Positions 1 to 8,786 of a stretch of 64,000 nt of DNA are shown here, piece after piece. The stretch's first letter is position 1, and every line of letters begins with the position of its first letter. Source of the DNA: Lentibacillus daqui (GTDB lineage: Bacteria > Bacillota > Bacilli > Bacillales > Amphibacillaceae); the NCBI RefSeq assembly GCF_027186265.1, contig NZ_CP114176.1, positions 682,001 through 746,000 on the forward strand. Direction: 5' to 3'. A program made the position numbers and the translations under genes. The notes under the pieces were generated by a model, which saw only the letters and a program-made list of their open reading frames with translations, was not told the origin of the DNA and did no database searches.

Positions 1-659
1 AAAGGATTCAAAATACTGTTCCGGTAAATATAAGATTGAAATTAGTTGAACGGTTAATTGAGTGGTGGGATAGAAGAGTGGTTTTAGGTTTATTAAATGA
101 GTTGTCAAGGGATATTAGTAAATATGAATTGATACGACAAATAGTAACATTAATCAATGAATTATCTGATGAAAATTTAACAGATGATTTTGGGGATTTA
201 GCTGAAGAAGCGGATGTATCAGGAGAACTTGGAGGAAATATGGAAATCCAAATTGATTTAGTAAAAGGAGGAGAGCCGAGGAAAAGAAGAGCAGCTACAA
301 CAAGGTGGCAAGCAAGAAATCAAAGAGAAAAATGGCTAAAGGACGATTTAATTAATGGAATAGAGTTAAAAAAATTAGATAAAAGATTAGTTACTGTTTG
401 GGATGATTATTTTCAAACAATGAAGTTTGATTTAAAGGGGGAGGAAGAAGGTGTGCTCTCTGAAAATGGACGTTCCTTGCTAGATTGGTCCCATAGAGAG
501 GCTCATAAGGAAATCACCCCAATTCGAAAGGAATGGAGTCAAGCCTACCTTGTGCAAGGTTCTTATCAGCAACTCGCTGAAGACCTGAAGGTTGGCTGGC
601 ACCCAGAATTTACTGAAAGAATTAAGAAAACTTCAACTAATAAGGAGGAAGAAAAATGA
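1..659 (+). CDS. ABC-three-component system effector, C-terminal part (5' end outside window)
   Basis: The frame is already open at base 3, so this is the C-terminal part of a longer protein; a TTG at 36 lies in frame but is probably not the start. The visible ~218 residues include a VERLIEWWDRRV segment, a WxxRNQREKW stretch and a W-x-H-REAHKEI segment, charged and helical throughout. From memory, this fits the conserved C-terminal domain that ABC-3C conflict systems put on their effector; the N-terminal effector domain (often a nuclease or protease) is not visible. It overlaps the next gene by four bases (ATGA), so the three genes form one operon. The family assignment rests mainly on the neighbouring middle-component and DUF3732 genes. 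Confidence 0.7.
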   Translation, partial: RIQNTVPVNIRLKLVERLIEWWDRRVVLGLLNELSRDISKYELIRQIVTLINELSDENLTDDFGDLAEEADVSGELGGNMEIQIDLVKGGEPRKRRAATTRWQARNQREKWLKDDLINGIELKKLDKRLVTVWDDYFQTMKFDLKGEEEGVLSENGRSLLDWSHREAHKEITPIRKEWSQAYLVQGSYQQLAEDLKVGWHPEFTERIKKTSTNKEEEK

Positions 660-1144
660 TTTCAACAGATACATATTCTGCTACAAATCCTCCGCTTTGT
701 TCATTAATATTATGGTCTTTTCTTAATGGGTTTGAAGAAGTAAAGAAAGAAGGCTGTGAATTTCCAATATTATTTTTACCTCTTCCTTTAGTCTTATCAA
801 AGCCTATAAGAAATAATTTTGATGGTACCAATACTTCAACTGGATTACTTACTTGGATTTCTAGAAACCCTTCAGCGATAATTGATATTGCTCAAAGAAT
901 AGAAGTAACTCAGGATATTACAAGAGAAGCGATTTTATTTGGAACAACTAATAAAATTTTCTATTTTGATGACGAGGGTCTTATTTTTTTTAATAAAAGT
1001 GGAATTAAGGTTAGTAAGATATACACTGAAGAACATTTTGAGGAGTCAAGAAAAACTTTAACAGTTGCAAAAAAGCTCGGGAGTTGGTGTGGTCAATTAG
1101 AATCTACAAAAACTATATATAACGTGTTAGGAGTGTCCTTATGA
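656..1144 (+). CDS. ABC-three-component system middle component
   Basis: A 162-residue protein without obvious membrane segments. It begins with the asparagine/proline-rich pattern YSATNPPLCSLILWSFLNGF and has a central LPLPLVLSKPIR, as in the small 'middle component' proteins that sit between effector and ATPase in ABC-3C systems. It probably bridges the ATPase and the effector; that role is family knowledge or inference, and no catalytic motif is visible. Start ATG 656 overlaps the upstream stop (ATGA) and follows a GGAGG. Its stop overlaps the ATPase start by four bases. Tight overlaps on both sides indicate translational coupling and fixed stoichiometry. Confidence 0.75.
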   Translation: MISTDTYSATNPPLCSLILWSFLNGFEEVKKEGCEFPILFLPLPLVLSKPIRNNFDGTNTSTGLLTWISRNPSAIIDIAQRIEVTQDITREAILFGTTNKIFYFDDEGLIFFNKSGIKVSKIYTEEHFEESRKTLTVAKKLGSWCGQLESTKTIYNVLGVSL

Positions 1145-3102
1145 AAAGGTGGAATATAAAGAAAATACTACTATACAGCCACAATGAGAAAATGAAAGAA
1201 TTAGAATTTAATCTAGAAGATGTTACCATTATTACAGGAGAATCAAGGACTGGAAAGTCTGCTATACCAGAGATTATTGATTATGTAATGGGGGCTAGTG
1301 AATGTCACATCCCTTCATTTGTAAGAGGTTGTTTAAGCTGGGTAGGAATTTTATGGGTGAAAGGTGATACAGAGTTTTCTATATTTAGAAAAATACCCAA
1401 AATAGGATGGAAATCTAGTGGAGATATTTATTTTGAAATCGGTAAAAATATAGAAATACCTGCTAAATCATCAGAACTAAGTAAAACGACTAATGTTGAA
1501 GGGGGATTAGCGCAATTTGAAAGGCTTTTAGGTATAGGGGATGCAAGAACGGAGTCCTTTGGAACTAAGCTCGAATCGAAACGAATATCTATTAGAAACA
1601 CAATCCCATACCTTCTGCAAGATGATGATGTAATCATTAGCAAAAATACTTTATTAAGAGGAACAAACGATGAAAGAAAGCAAAGTGTAATTGAATCATT
1701 ACCATATTTTTTAGGAATTGTGGATGAGGATACTTTAAGTAAAGAACTCGAGTTCAAGAAAATCACAAGACAAATTAATAGAATTGAGAAGGAAGTTAAA
1801 GCTAATGAAGCCATTATTTTTGGAGATTCTAATAAAGCTTTAAATTTAGTGCAAGAAGCTATACAGCTGGGCTTAATAGATAATGAAGAAAATATAGACG
1901 AATGGGATAATGATGAACTTCTAAAGAAATTAGCTGCCGTTGCCAATTGGAATATTACAGTAGAAAGTAAAATTAATGAGGATTTATTGCCTAATTTATA
2001 TACTCAATTAACAAATGAACAAAGTAAAGTTATAGAAATAAAAAATAAGCTAAGAAAAGCTAAACAACAAATATTAGCAGCCGAAGAATTTGATGGGACT
2101 GTAAACCAACAAAAAAGGAAGTTAGAAGTAATTAACCTTTTCAAAAAACCCCATGATCCTAATACTTGTCCGCTTTGTCAAAGTGAATTAAATAATCCGT
2201 CAAAGCCAGTAAGTACAATTAAAAACCTTATGGTAAAAACTCAAAATGATCTGAGAAGTCTAGAAAAAGATAGGCCTCGGTTGGATAATTATATAAACAT
2301 TTTAACGCAAGATTTAGAGAGAAAAGAAGTATTAATTAAAAGTATCAAAGACAAAATTGGTGTTTTAGTTAAAGAAAATGAACAAACTGAAAATAATTTA
2401 GATTTATTTCAAAGAAGGAATAGAACTATAGGTCGAATAAGTTTATATTTAGAGAGTAAAGAAGCACTTGATTCCAATAATCAAAATAAAAATCAGGATT
2501 TTCTCGATAGATTGAATAAAAGATTGGAAGAATTAGAAGAAGAGGTGAATTTCGAAAATAAACTAAACAATTTAGAAAATGTTGAACGAAGAATATCCTC
2601 TATTGCAACAAATATAATATTCAATTTACCATTTGAAGAAAGGTATGAGGACTGTCCAGTTTATATAAATTTGAAAAACCTTGATGTAGGTGTTTCATTA
2701 CCAACACATAGTGAAAGTATGCGTGATGTTGGTTCCGATGAAAATTATTTAAGTTTACACGTATCTTTAATGTTAGCCTTACACCGGCATTTTGCTAGCT
2801 TGAATAGACCGGTTCCGGGTGTATTACTATTTGATCAATTGAGCAGACCTTATTTTCCACCTGATGAAGAACCAAATGAGGTAGAAATTGATGATATAAA
2901 CGAAAACGGAGAGAGAAATTCACTGTTGAAATATTTTGAAGCTTTATTTGATGAAGTTGATAGGAACGAATCTCTACAAATTATTATAATTGAACATGCT
3001 TATTTCAAGAATCATGAAAGATATAAAAAATCTGTTAAATATAGATGGAAAAAGAAAGAATCTGGTCTTATACCTGAAGATTGGCCAGAAAAAACGAAGT
3101 AA
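1141..3102 (+). CDS. DUF3732 SMC/Rad50-like ATPase of ABC-three-component system
   Basis: A 653-residue SMC/Rad50-like ATPase. The Walker A near residue 33 reads GESRTGKSA, a DUF3732 variant of GxxxxGKS. A long charged coiled-coil region (about residues 190-490) is broken by a zinc-hook-like CPLC pair near residue 345. The C-terminal lobe has an ABC-signature-like segment with a conserved serine, then LLFDQLSRPYF (Walker B/D-loop position) and IIIEHA. The family is the ATPase of ABC-3C conflict systems, thought to sense invading nucleic acid and license the effector; that role is inferred. It is last of three overlapping genes. The next gene of the original operon began 16 bases downstream (TTG 3118) but is now cut by IS66. 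Confidence 0.85.
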   Translation: MKRWNIKKILLYSHNEKMKELEFNLEDVTIITGESRTGKSAIPEIIDYVMGASECHIPSFVRGCLSWVGILWVKGDTEFSIFRKIPKIGWKSSGDIYFEIGKNIEIPAKSSELSKTTNVEGGLAQFERLLGIGDARTESFGTKLESKRISIRNTIPYLLQDDDVIISKNTLLRGTNDERKQSVIESLPYFLGIVDEDTLSKELEFKKITRQINRIEKEVKANEAIIFGDSNKALNLVQEAIQLGLIDNEENIDEWDNDELLKKLAAVANWNITVESKINEDLLPNLYTQLTNEQSKVIEIKNKLRKAKQQILAAEEFDGTVNQQKRKLEVINLFKKPHDPNTCPLCQSELNNPSKPVSTIKNLMVKTQNDLRSLEKDRPRLDNYINILTQDLERKEVLIKSIKDKIGVLVKENEQTENNLDLFQRRNRTIGRISLYLESKEALDSNNQNKNQDFLDRLNKRLEELEEEVNFENKLNNLENVERRISSIATNIIFNLPFEERYEDCPVYINLKNLDVGVSLPTHSESMRDVGSDENYLSLHVSLMLALHRHFASLNRPVPGVLLFDQLSRPYFPPDEEPNEVEIDDINENGERNSLLKYFEALFDEVDRNESLQIIIIEHAYFKNHERYKKSVKYRWKKKESGLIPEDWPEKTK

Positions 3103-3117
3103 AAAGAGGGCGATATT

Positions 3118-3130
3118 TTGGAAATAAAAG
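3118..3130 (+). other. Severed 5' end of gene X, cut off by IS66
   Basis: A ribosome-site-like AGAGGG followed by TTG 3118 opens a frame reading Met-Glu-Ile-Lys that is cut at 3130 by IS66. Joining 3118-3130 to 5476 onward, with one copy of the 8-bp target duplication, gives one continuous 425-codon frame ending at 6740. This is therefore the native start of gene X, and X was the fourth gene of the ABC-3C operon. Confidence 0.75.
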
Positions 3131-3216
3131 GTAAGCGGGAAATAATAGACCGCATTCTATTATAACGGAACTACCTCTATACTTGGATTTAACAAGTAAC
3201 AGGAGGTAGTTTTTTC

Positions 3217-3387
3217 ATGAAGGAAAACCCGATTGTTCCCGTAACGATCCCAGCACCATCTTCCTCTACGCCTGTAAATCCAGTAGCGGAAGTTTCTTGT
3301 CATTCTCTACAGCTAACAATCTTTGAAGGTTGTCAGGAATCTTTGGCAGTAGCCTTGATAAAGGAGGTGTGCCGTCATGCTCGTTGA
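3217..3387 (+). CDS. tnpA: IS66 accessory protein TnpA, short form
   Basis: A 56-residue frame at the IS66 tnpA position, starting at ATG 3217 after AGGAGG and overlapping tnpB by 11 bases. The Pro/Ser-rich start and the C-terminal SLAVALIKEVCRHA match the end of IS66 TnpA proteins, which are usually near 100 residues, so the N-terminal DNA-binding part is short or missing. Function is by position and family; TnpA is an accessory to TnpC in some elements. Confidence 0.6.
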   Translation: MKENPIVPVTIPAPSSSTPVNPVAEVSCHSLQLTIFEGCQESLAVALIKEVCRHAR

Positions 3388-3733
3388 CTTCTCCCAGATG
3401 AAAAATTGTTATTTAGTCTGTGGCTATACAGATCTTCGCAAAGGCATTGATGGTCTGGCTTCCGTAATCACCAGTCAATTTCAATTAGATATTTTAGATG
3501 AATCTGTTTTCTTATTCTGCGGGAGAAGAACGGATCGATTTAAAGCTCTCTGGTTTGATGGAGAAGGTTTTTATTTGCTTTATAAGCGATACGATCAGGG
3601 AAAGTTAACTTGGCCGCGTTCGCAAACCGACGTTGAAAAACTGACACCAAAACAAATCGAGTGGCTGTTTGACGGTTTTTCCATCTATCAAAAACAAAAA
3701 ATTCAACCTGCCAAATTAGGTGTCCTCACTTAA
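3377..3733 (+). CDS. tnpB: IS66 family accessory protein TnpB
   Basis: A 118-residue protein with the IS66 Orf2/TnpB signature: VCGYTDLRKGIDGL near residues 16-29, then FCGRRTDRFKALWFDGEGFYLLYKR and a basic C-terminal part. Length is normal for the family. It starts at ATG 3377 inside the end of tnpA. The protein is required with TnpC for transposition in studied IS66 elements; its biochemical role is unsettled. Confidence 0.93.
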   Translation: MLVDFSQMKNCYLVCGYTDLRKGIDGLASVITSQFQLDILDESVFLFCGRRTDRFKALWFDGEGFYLLYKRYDQGKLTWPRSQTDVEKLTPKQIEWLFDGFSIYQKQKIQPAKLGVLT

Positions 3734-3830
3734 TCATGGGGGAGAGAAATTGTTTTTTAAATTTTTTCTTCCCTTTTTGATAAAGTGTGGTACGATAAAA
3801 GAAATTATTTGGACACAGGGGGTGAATACG

Positions 3831-5387
3831 TTGACAGAATTGGAAAAGAAGCTGATGAAACAAATCGAACATTTGACAATTCAAAATGAAAAACAAGCAA
3901 AACAAATTGAACAGCTGATTAACCAGCTGACCAATATGAATCGTCGACTATTTGGAACATCATCCGAAAAGAATTCTCAAGGTCAACTCTCCTTCTTCGA
4001 AGAAGACAATAATCCCCCTTTTAGCGAGGCAGAGCAACCTGCAGACAAAGCCGTTGAAATAGAGACCATCTCTTATCAGCGAAAAAAATATCAAGGGCAG
4101 CGGGCCGATATCACAAGAGACTTGCCTATCGTGGTGGAAGAACACACTCTTCCGTCCGATAGCCAGGTCTGTTCGTGCTGTGCCAGCCCATTAAAACATC
4201 TTGGGAAGCGAGAAGCTCGAACGGAGTTAGAGTTTATCCCAGCTCATTTAGTAAAACATGTACATTATGAACATGCTTATGAATGCTTAGCCTGTAAGAA
4301 AACCGGTCAGAATCACATTCTCCGACAAAAAGCACCGGAACCAGCCTTAGCTAAAAGTTTAGCTGGACCGAGCGTGTTAGCCTATAATCTCTATCAAAAG
4401 CTGGAGATGAGTATTCCTTATCATCGTCAGGAAAAAGAATGGGCAAGATATGGGTTGAAGGTTTCCCGGAGAACGTTGGCAAACTGGGCGATTCGAAGTT
4501 CCGAAGAATGGCTGGAGCCATTGTACCAACAAATGAGAGAAAAATTACTTCTAGAACCTGTGCTCTCCGCTGATGAAACGACCTATCAAATTTTACGCCG
4601 GGCAGACGAAAAGTCAGCTACAGCCGATGCGAGGATATGGTTATTTCGAACAGCGGAAGCTGCCAAACATCCCATTATTCTCTACCATTCTTCCGAGACA
4701 CGCCGGTTTGAAGTAGCAGAAACCTTTCTCAAAGGATTTCAAGGACTTCTTCATTGTGATGGATATTCCGTCTATCAAAAATTAGAAGATGTGCAACTTC
4801 AAACGTGCTGGGCGCATGTTCGGAGAAAGTTTTTAGAGACCAATGATTCAAATGGACAAGGCGCCGTCGGCGTCCATTACTGTGACCAGCTTTTCAAGCT
4901 GGAAAGGCAATGGAAAGATTTATCTCCAGAGGAACGCCTGCAGCAACGCCAGCTGGAAAGCAAGCCGTTACTGAAGGAGTTTTGGGGATGGCTGGACGCT
5001 CTCGTTACAATGAAAGGTCCTTTACAAAAAGCTGTGGATTATACACAAAAGTTAAGGGATTCCCTTCAACGCTTTTTAACAGACGGACGCCTTTTCATTA
5101 GTAATAATCTCGCAGAACGTTCCATTCGGCCTGTCACCGTCGGACGTAAAAACTGGTATTTTTCAACCAGCGTAGCTGGAGCTCATGCGAATACCATTGG
5201 ATACAGTGTTATCCAAACAGCTAAAGAAAATGGAATTGATCCGTTTGAATACTTAACCGTTTTATTTACGGAACTTCCCCAGCTTAATATTTTTCAAGAC
5301 TCGGAACAATGGGAAAACTATTTTCCATGGAGTCCTTATATCCAAGCCAAGGTGAAGCCACTTTCAAAACATATAAAACGAGCATAA
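3831..5387 (+). CDS. tnpC: IS66 family DDE transposase TnpC
   Basis: About 518 residues from TTG 3831, which follows a GGGGGTG ribosome site; the frame is open further upstream without a good start. An N-terminal leucine/glutamine coiled coil precedes the NRRLFGTSSEKN motif. A zinc-finger-like part has CSCC and CLACKK. The DDE domain shows LSADETTYQIL, LHCDGYSVYQ and SNNLAERSIRPVTVGRKNW, which hold the three acidic catalytic positions. The length and the intact C-terminal IS66 tail suggest a working enzyme. It is the transposase of the element at 3131-5467. Confidence 0.95.
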   Translation: MTELEKKLMKQIEHLTIQNEKQAKQIEQLINQLTNMNRRLFGTSSEKNSQGQLSFFEEDNNPPFSEAEQPADKAVEIETISYQRKKYQGQRADITRDLPIVVEEHTLPSDSQVCSCCASPLKHLGKREARTELEFIPAHLVKHVHYEHAYECLACKKTGQNHILRQKAPEPALAKSLAGPSVLAYNLYQKLEMSIPYHRQEKEWARYGLKVSRRTLANWAIRSSEEWLEPLYQQMREKLLLEPVLSADETTYQILRRADEKSATADARIWLFRTAEAAKHPIILYHSSETRRFEVAETFLKGFQGLLHCDGYSVYQKLEDVQLQTCWAHVRRKFLETNDSNGQGAVGVHYCDQLFKLERQWKDLSPEERLQQRQLESKPLLKEFWGWLDALVTMKGPLQKAVDYTQKLRDSLQRFLTDGRLFISNNLAERSIRPVTVGRKNWYFSTSVAGAHANTIGYSVIQTAKENGIDPFEYLTVLFTELPQLNIFQDSEQWENYFPWSPYIQAKVKPLSKHIKRA

Positions 5388-5441
5388 TAGCCCTAATGGA
5401 GCTTCTTTACAAAAAGTTTACTCCTTTCAGGGCTATTTGTC

Positions 5442-6740
5442 ATGGCGTCATATTATTTCCCGCTTACAATAAAAGATGCAATGTATATATTCAACGGTGA
5501 TAGATTTCTTGATTTCATTGATACAAAAAAATTTAAGAATGACGTTGCTGCTGAATTTGATGTTTCTGAAGAAGTGAATAAACTTGAATTTGCGGATTAC
5601 TATAGTTCTTTAAAAAAGAGCTATAGTGCTGAAACTATTGATTTTATATTCTTTGAAAATATATTCTATAGTCATTTGAAAAATATATATGTTGATCAAA
5701 TTTTAGGACATCCTAATCTACAAATCGATTTCTTTAAAGAAAAAGTTAAAAAGTTGATAGATAAAATTAATATTAAAGATACCATACCTGCTGCACTTCA
5801 CAGCTATATGAGTGAAGACGGATTTTATTTGATGGATTCGTTAAATATATCCTCTATAAACACTACGTTTATTGCAGGGTATGATTATAACACAGAAAAA
5901 GGTTCAGTAACATCTGCTAGATTTCTGTTTGTTGAAGTCGTTCCCAAAAAAATACAAGGTGTAGATTATTTTATTGCAGGCATTGAACTTGATTTTACAA
6001 AAAATTTAGTTCTAACTATGATAAAAAATATAACAGAATTAAAAAAAGAAAATAATGTAACACCTACAACTACCCACCAGTTACATAAGACCGTAGTTAA
6101 TAAAGTATTATATACTTTGGGTATATCATTAAAAGAAATAGATGTGAAAGATGATCGGAAGGGTATGTATGATTTTTGTAAGTACCTTGATAATGCGTTA
6201 TTGGAGGATTTACGTACTGAAGTTAAATCAAGAACAAGTAAGCCAATAAGAGCTTCTGTCGATAAATTAAATAAATCGTTGTTTACCGATGATAAAAGTT
6301 TAAATGGAATTGATAAAAGTGATTTAAACAAAAAAATCCAAGCATTATTATTATCATATTATATTGAATATAATATTAAACCGACGGAACTTGTGAAAAA
6401 GGCAAAAAAACAAAAGCTTGTTGGATACCCAACAAGAATTAAATTTACATCAAATAAATCAAGTAGAAGTTCGACTCAATCAAGTAACTCTAAACAGCCG
6501 GTTTCAGCTTCAGACATGTTTCATAGTCTTTACTTTAGTTTTGAACAAGCTTTAGAGCTTGATAACTGGTCAATATCTTGGTTTACTGATTATTTATTTA
6601 CAGATGAAGAAAAGACAGATGTAATCCAAACGACTATATATTCTACAAGTAAACAATTTAGAGTAGTATTCCGTCCTACCAGAGCTTTAAATAAGGAGAT
6701 AATTCATTATGTCATTGACCAAATTAATTCATACCGTTAG
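5442..6740 (+). CDS. Unrecognised conflict-locus protein X, N-terminus replaced by IS66 sequence
   Basis: I do not recognise this protein. Native coding sequence resumes at 5476. The frame stays open back into the IS66 end, where ATG 5442 would replace the lost native residues with about nine IS-derived ones; an internal ATG at 5481 is the other candidate start. Visible features are a mixed alpha/beta N-terminal half with many Phe/Tyr residues, a Ser-rich linker near residue 350, and a C-terminal VVFRPTRALNKEIIHYVIDQIN segment. No catalytic motif or membrane segment is evident. Its stop lies 32 bases inside the SIR2 gene, so the two are coupled, and it lies directly behind an ABC-3C operon. 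A role as partner or sensor of the SIR2 protein is inference. Confidence 0.7.
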   Translation: MASYYFPLTIKDAMYIFNGDRFLDFIDTKKFKNDVAAEFDVSEEVNKLEFADYYSSLKKSYSAETIDFIFFENIFYSHLKNIYVDQILGHPNLQIDFFKEKVKKLIDKINIKDTIPAALHSYMSEDGFYLMDSLNISSINTTFIAGYDYNTEKGSVTSARFLFVEVVPKKIQGVDYFIAGIELDFTKNLVLTMIKNITELKKENNVTPTTTHQLHKTVVNKVLYTLGISLKEIDVKDDRKGMYDFCKYLDNALLEDLRTEVKSRTSKPIRASVDKLNKSLFTDDKSLNGIDKSDLNKKIQALLLSYYIEYNIKPTELVKKAKKQKLVGYPTRIKFTSNKSSRSSTQSSNSKQPVSASDMFHSLYFSFEQALELDNWSISWFTDYLFTDEEKTDVIQTTIYSTSKQFRVVFRPTRALNKEIIHYVIDQINSYR

Positions 6741-7413
6741 TATTAAACTTCAAAAGAGTGAAGAAGAAACATTTGAGCAGTTAAATACACTTGCAGAAGT
6801 AGTCAAAGAAGAAATTTTTCCGAAGAATAGATTGACACATTACAATATGGAAATGGAAACACTCCATATAATTCTTACTGAATTGATAAGATCTGATCTT
6901 GCATCAAAGTATTTTGCATACGACTGTGAAGCAAAAGACTCAATTGACTATGTTATTACACTAGATGACCAATGTAAATACTGTGGAGAAGTTTTGAAAG
7001 ATTCAAAAAGACATATTACACGTGAAATGTTCAAACTTAATTCGAATTTTTTACAATTAATCGCTGAATATAGATCTACACAATTAAAGAAATATCTAAT
7101 GGATGAGTATAGAGATAATTTAGAGAAACTTAAAAATCGAACTCAAAAAATAGTTCCTTTTCTCGGTGCTGGTGTATCAATCCCATTAAACTTACCCAAC
7201 TGGAAAGACTTGTTACTTGAATTGGATAAAGGTTTAACTGATATTGATAAAAAAAAATATAGAGAAATTATCGAACAAGGTGATTTTTTAAAGGCATTAA
7301 GTTTCTTAAAAAAATACTCTACTATGTACAGAAAAGAAGATGTATTGAAACGAGGAATAAAAGATTTAATAACAACCCGGTATCGAAAAGAAAATGATGA
7401 TGACGTAAAATAG
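6709..7413 (+). pseudogene. SIR2-domain defence protein, N-terminal part (split by IS256 element)
   Basis: Native coding runs 6709-7398; the last codons to the stop at 7413 come from the IS end. About 150 helical residues including a CKYC pair precede a SIR2 start, IVPFLGAGVSIPLNLPNW, with the GAGxS nucleotide-binding loop. SIR2 domains in defence proteins commonly consume NAD+ on phage detection (family knowledge). Joining 7398 to 8787 with one copy of the 8-bp duplication restores a single 406-residue protein. The start ATG lies inside the end of gene X (32-base overlap). As it stands the protein stops shortly after the nucleotide loop and is presumably inactive. Confidence 0.85.
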
Positions 7414-7493
7414 TTTGTGTAAAATATTTGAGATAAAAAAAGAGGTAGGGTACCCTCGAAATTGGACAAAAAATCAAGAAAGGAGACCCTACC

Positions 7494-8663
7494 ATGTCTC
7501 AAAGTATAAACCAAGATGACTTTATGAATCAACTAGATGGACTTGTACGCGATTTTGTCAAAGAACAGTTGGAAACCATTATGGAAGAGGAAAGAAAACA
7601 ATTCTTTGAGGAAGAACATCCGGAGTTAACACAAATAAAAAACGGCTATTATCAACGCAGTCTGGATACCAAGCATGGACATATTGATGATTTGTCTGTT
7701 CCCCGGGATCGCGACGGAGCATTTCATACGGAATTATTTGATCCCTATCAGCGTCGTGATCAATGGGTTGGTGAAACTGTAACACGTATGTATCAAAAAG
7801 GAGTCAGCACACGTGAAATCGGGCAAATGATTGAACATATGCTGGGTTCATCCTACTCAGCTGCAACGGTGAGCAATATCACAGAAGCAACGTTAGAGAA
7901 TATAGAAGCATGGCAAAAGCGTCCGCTAAACAAGCGTTACTCCGTGCTCTATCTCGATGGAACCTATTTGAAGTTACGCCGGGATGATGTCGCCAATGAA
8001 GTGGTCTATATCGTCATTGGTGTGAATGAGGACGGCTATCGTGAAATTTTAGGATTTTATGTAGGCGGAAAGGAAAGTTCCCTGGGATGGAAAGAAATCT
8101 TGAAGGATTTATATGAACGTGGAGCTCAAGAAGTATTGCTTGGCGTGTTTGATGGGCTTCCTGGCTTGGAGACAGCGATGAAAGAAGTGTATCCCAAAGC
8201 GGATGTCCAGCGTTGTGTCGTGCATAAAGTTCGCAATGCGTTAAATGCCGTTCGTAAAAAGGATCAGACAGCCGTTGCAGAAGCTTTAAAACCCATTTAT
8301 GAGGCAAGTACAAAAGCAGAAGCAAAAGAACGATTTCAAGCGTTTAAAGAAGACTGGGAAAGCAAATATTCTAAAGTCGTCAAGACTTGGGAAGAAGATT
8401 TGGATGTTCTCCTTACCTTTTTGGATTACCCTTCTTCTATACAGCGTGTCATCTATACGACAAATATCATCGAAAGAACCATGAAAGAAATCAAGAAGCG
8501 TACGAAAACGATGAATAGCTTACCAAGTGAACAAGCAACGGAAAAAATCGTGTACCTTCAAGTAACAGATTATAACGAACGATGGGGAGAACGTAAGTTA
8601 AGAGGATTCGCAACCGCTTATCAAGCATTACAAGATATGTTTGAAGAACGCTACGGGGAATAG
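7494..8663 (+). CDS. IS256 family transposase
   Basis: 389 residues, normal length for an IS256-family (mutator-type) transposase. The DDE motifs are visible: LYLDGTYLKLRR with the first Asp, GVFDGLPGLETA with the second, and IERTMKEIKKRTK with the catalytic Glu. The family cysteine/histidine motif QRCVVHKVRN lies between the last two. It starts at ATG 7494 after AAGGAGAC. The frame is uninterrupted and the element has intact ends, so it could still be mobile. Confidence 0.96.
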   Translation: MSQSINQDDFMNQLDGLVRDFVKEQLETIMEEERKQFFEEEHPELTQIKNGYYQRSLDTKHGHIDDLSVPRDRDGAFHTELFDPYQRRDQWVGETVTRMYQKGVSTREIGQMIEHMLGSSYSAATVSNITEATLENIEAWQKRPLNKRYSVLYLDGTYLKLRRDDVANEVVYIVIGVNEDGYREILGFYVGGKESSLGWKEILKDLYERGAQEVLLGVFDGLPGLETAMKEVYPKADVQRCVVHKVRNALNAVRKKDQTAVAEALKPIYEASTKAEAKERFQAFKEDWESKYSKVVKTWEEDLDVLLTFLDYPSSIQRVIYTTNIIERTMKEIKKRTKTMNSLPSEQATEKIVYLQVTDYNERWGERKLRGFATAYQALQDMFEERYGE

Positions 8664-8679
8664 GGAATAAACGAGCTAA

Positions 8680-8723
8680 TTTTCAGGCACCGTCCCCGGG
8701 TACCCGGGGACGGTGCCTGAAAA
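8680..8723. repeat. 44-bp perfect GC-rich palindrome
   Basis: Reads TTTTCAGGCACCGTCCCCGGG up to its centre, then the exact reverse complement, with no loop. It lies between the transposase stop and the right inverted end of the IS256 element and is far more GC-rich than its surroundings. It could be a strong terminator, a miniature palindromic repeat inserted in the IS, or a cruciform site. Confidence 0.9.
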
Positions 8724-8786
8724 CACATCCCAATAGAGAGGATATCCTACAAATTTACACAAACTTATTGACGGTACCAAAATGAT

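Larger units (their letters stand above)
3131..5467 (+). mobile_element. IS66-family insertion sequence
   Basis: A 2337-bp element bounded by a perfect 17-bp inverted repeat (GTAAGCGGGAAATAATA at 3131-3147, reverse complement at 5451-5467) and flanked by an 8-bp direct repeat AATAAAAG (3123-3130 and 5468-5475), the duplication size of the IS66 family. It carries the usual three genes: short tnpA, tnpB and DDE tnpC. All reading frames look complete, so it may be active. It has inserted 13 bases into gene X, separating the native start from the rest. Confidence 0.95.
7399..8778 (+). mobile_element. IS256-family insertion sequence in SIR2 gene
   Basis: A 1380-bp element with imperfect ~26-bp inverted ends (left begins GATGACGTAAAATAG, right complement begins GGTACCGTCAATAAG, both followed by TTTGTGTAAA). 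It is flanked by an exact 8-bp direct repeat AAAATGAT (7391-7398 and 8779-8786), the duplication size of the IS256 family. It carries one transposase gene and, unusually, a 44-bp perfect palindrome between the gene and the right end. Confidence 0.93.

Noticed and set aside
7391..8786. Shorter IS256 boundary at the AGTTTGTGTAAA motifs
   Set aside because: That boundary gives no target duplication; extending 13 bases outward yields paired ends and an exact 8-bp repeat.
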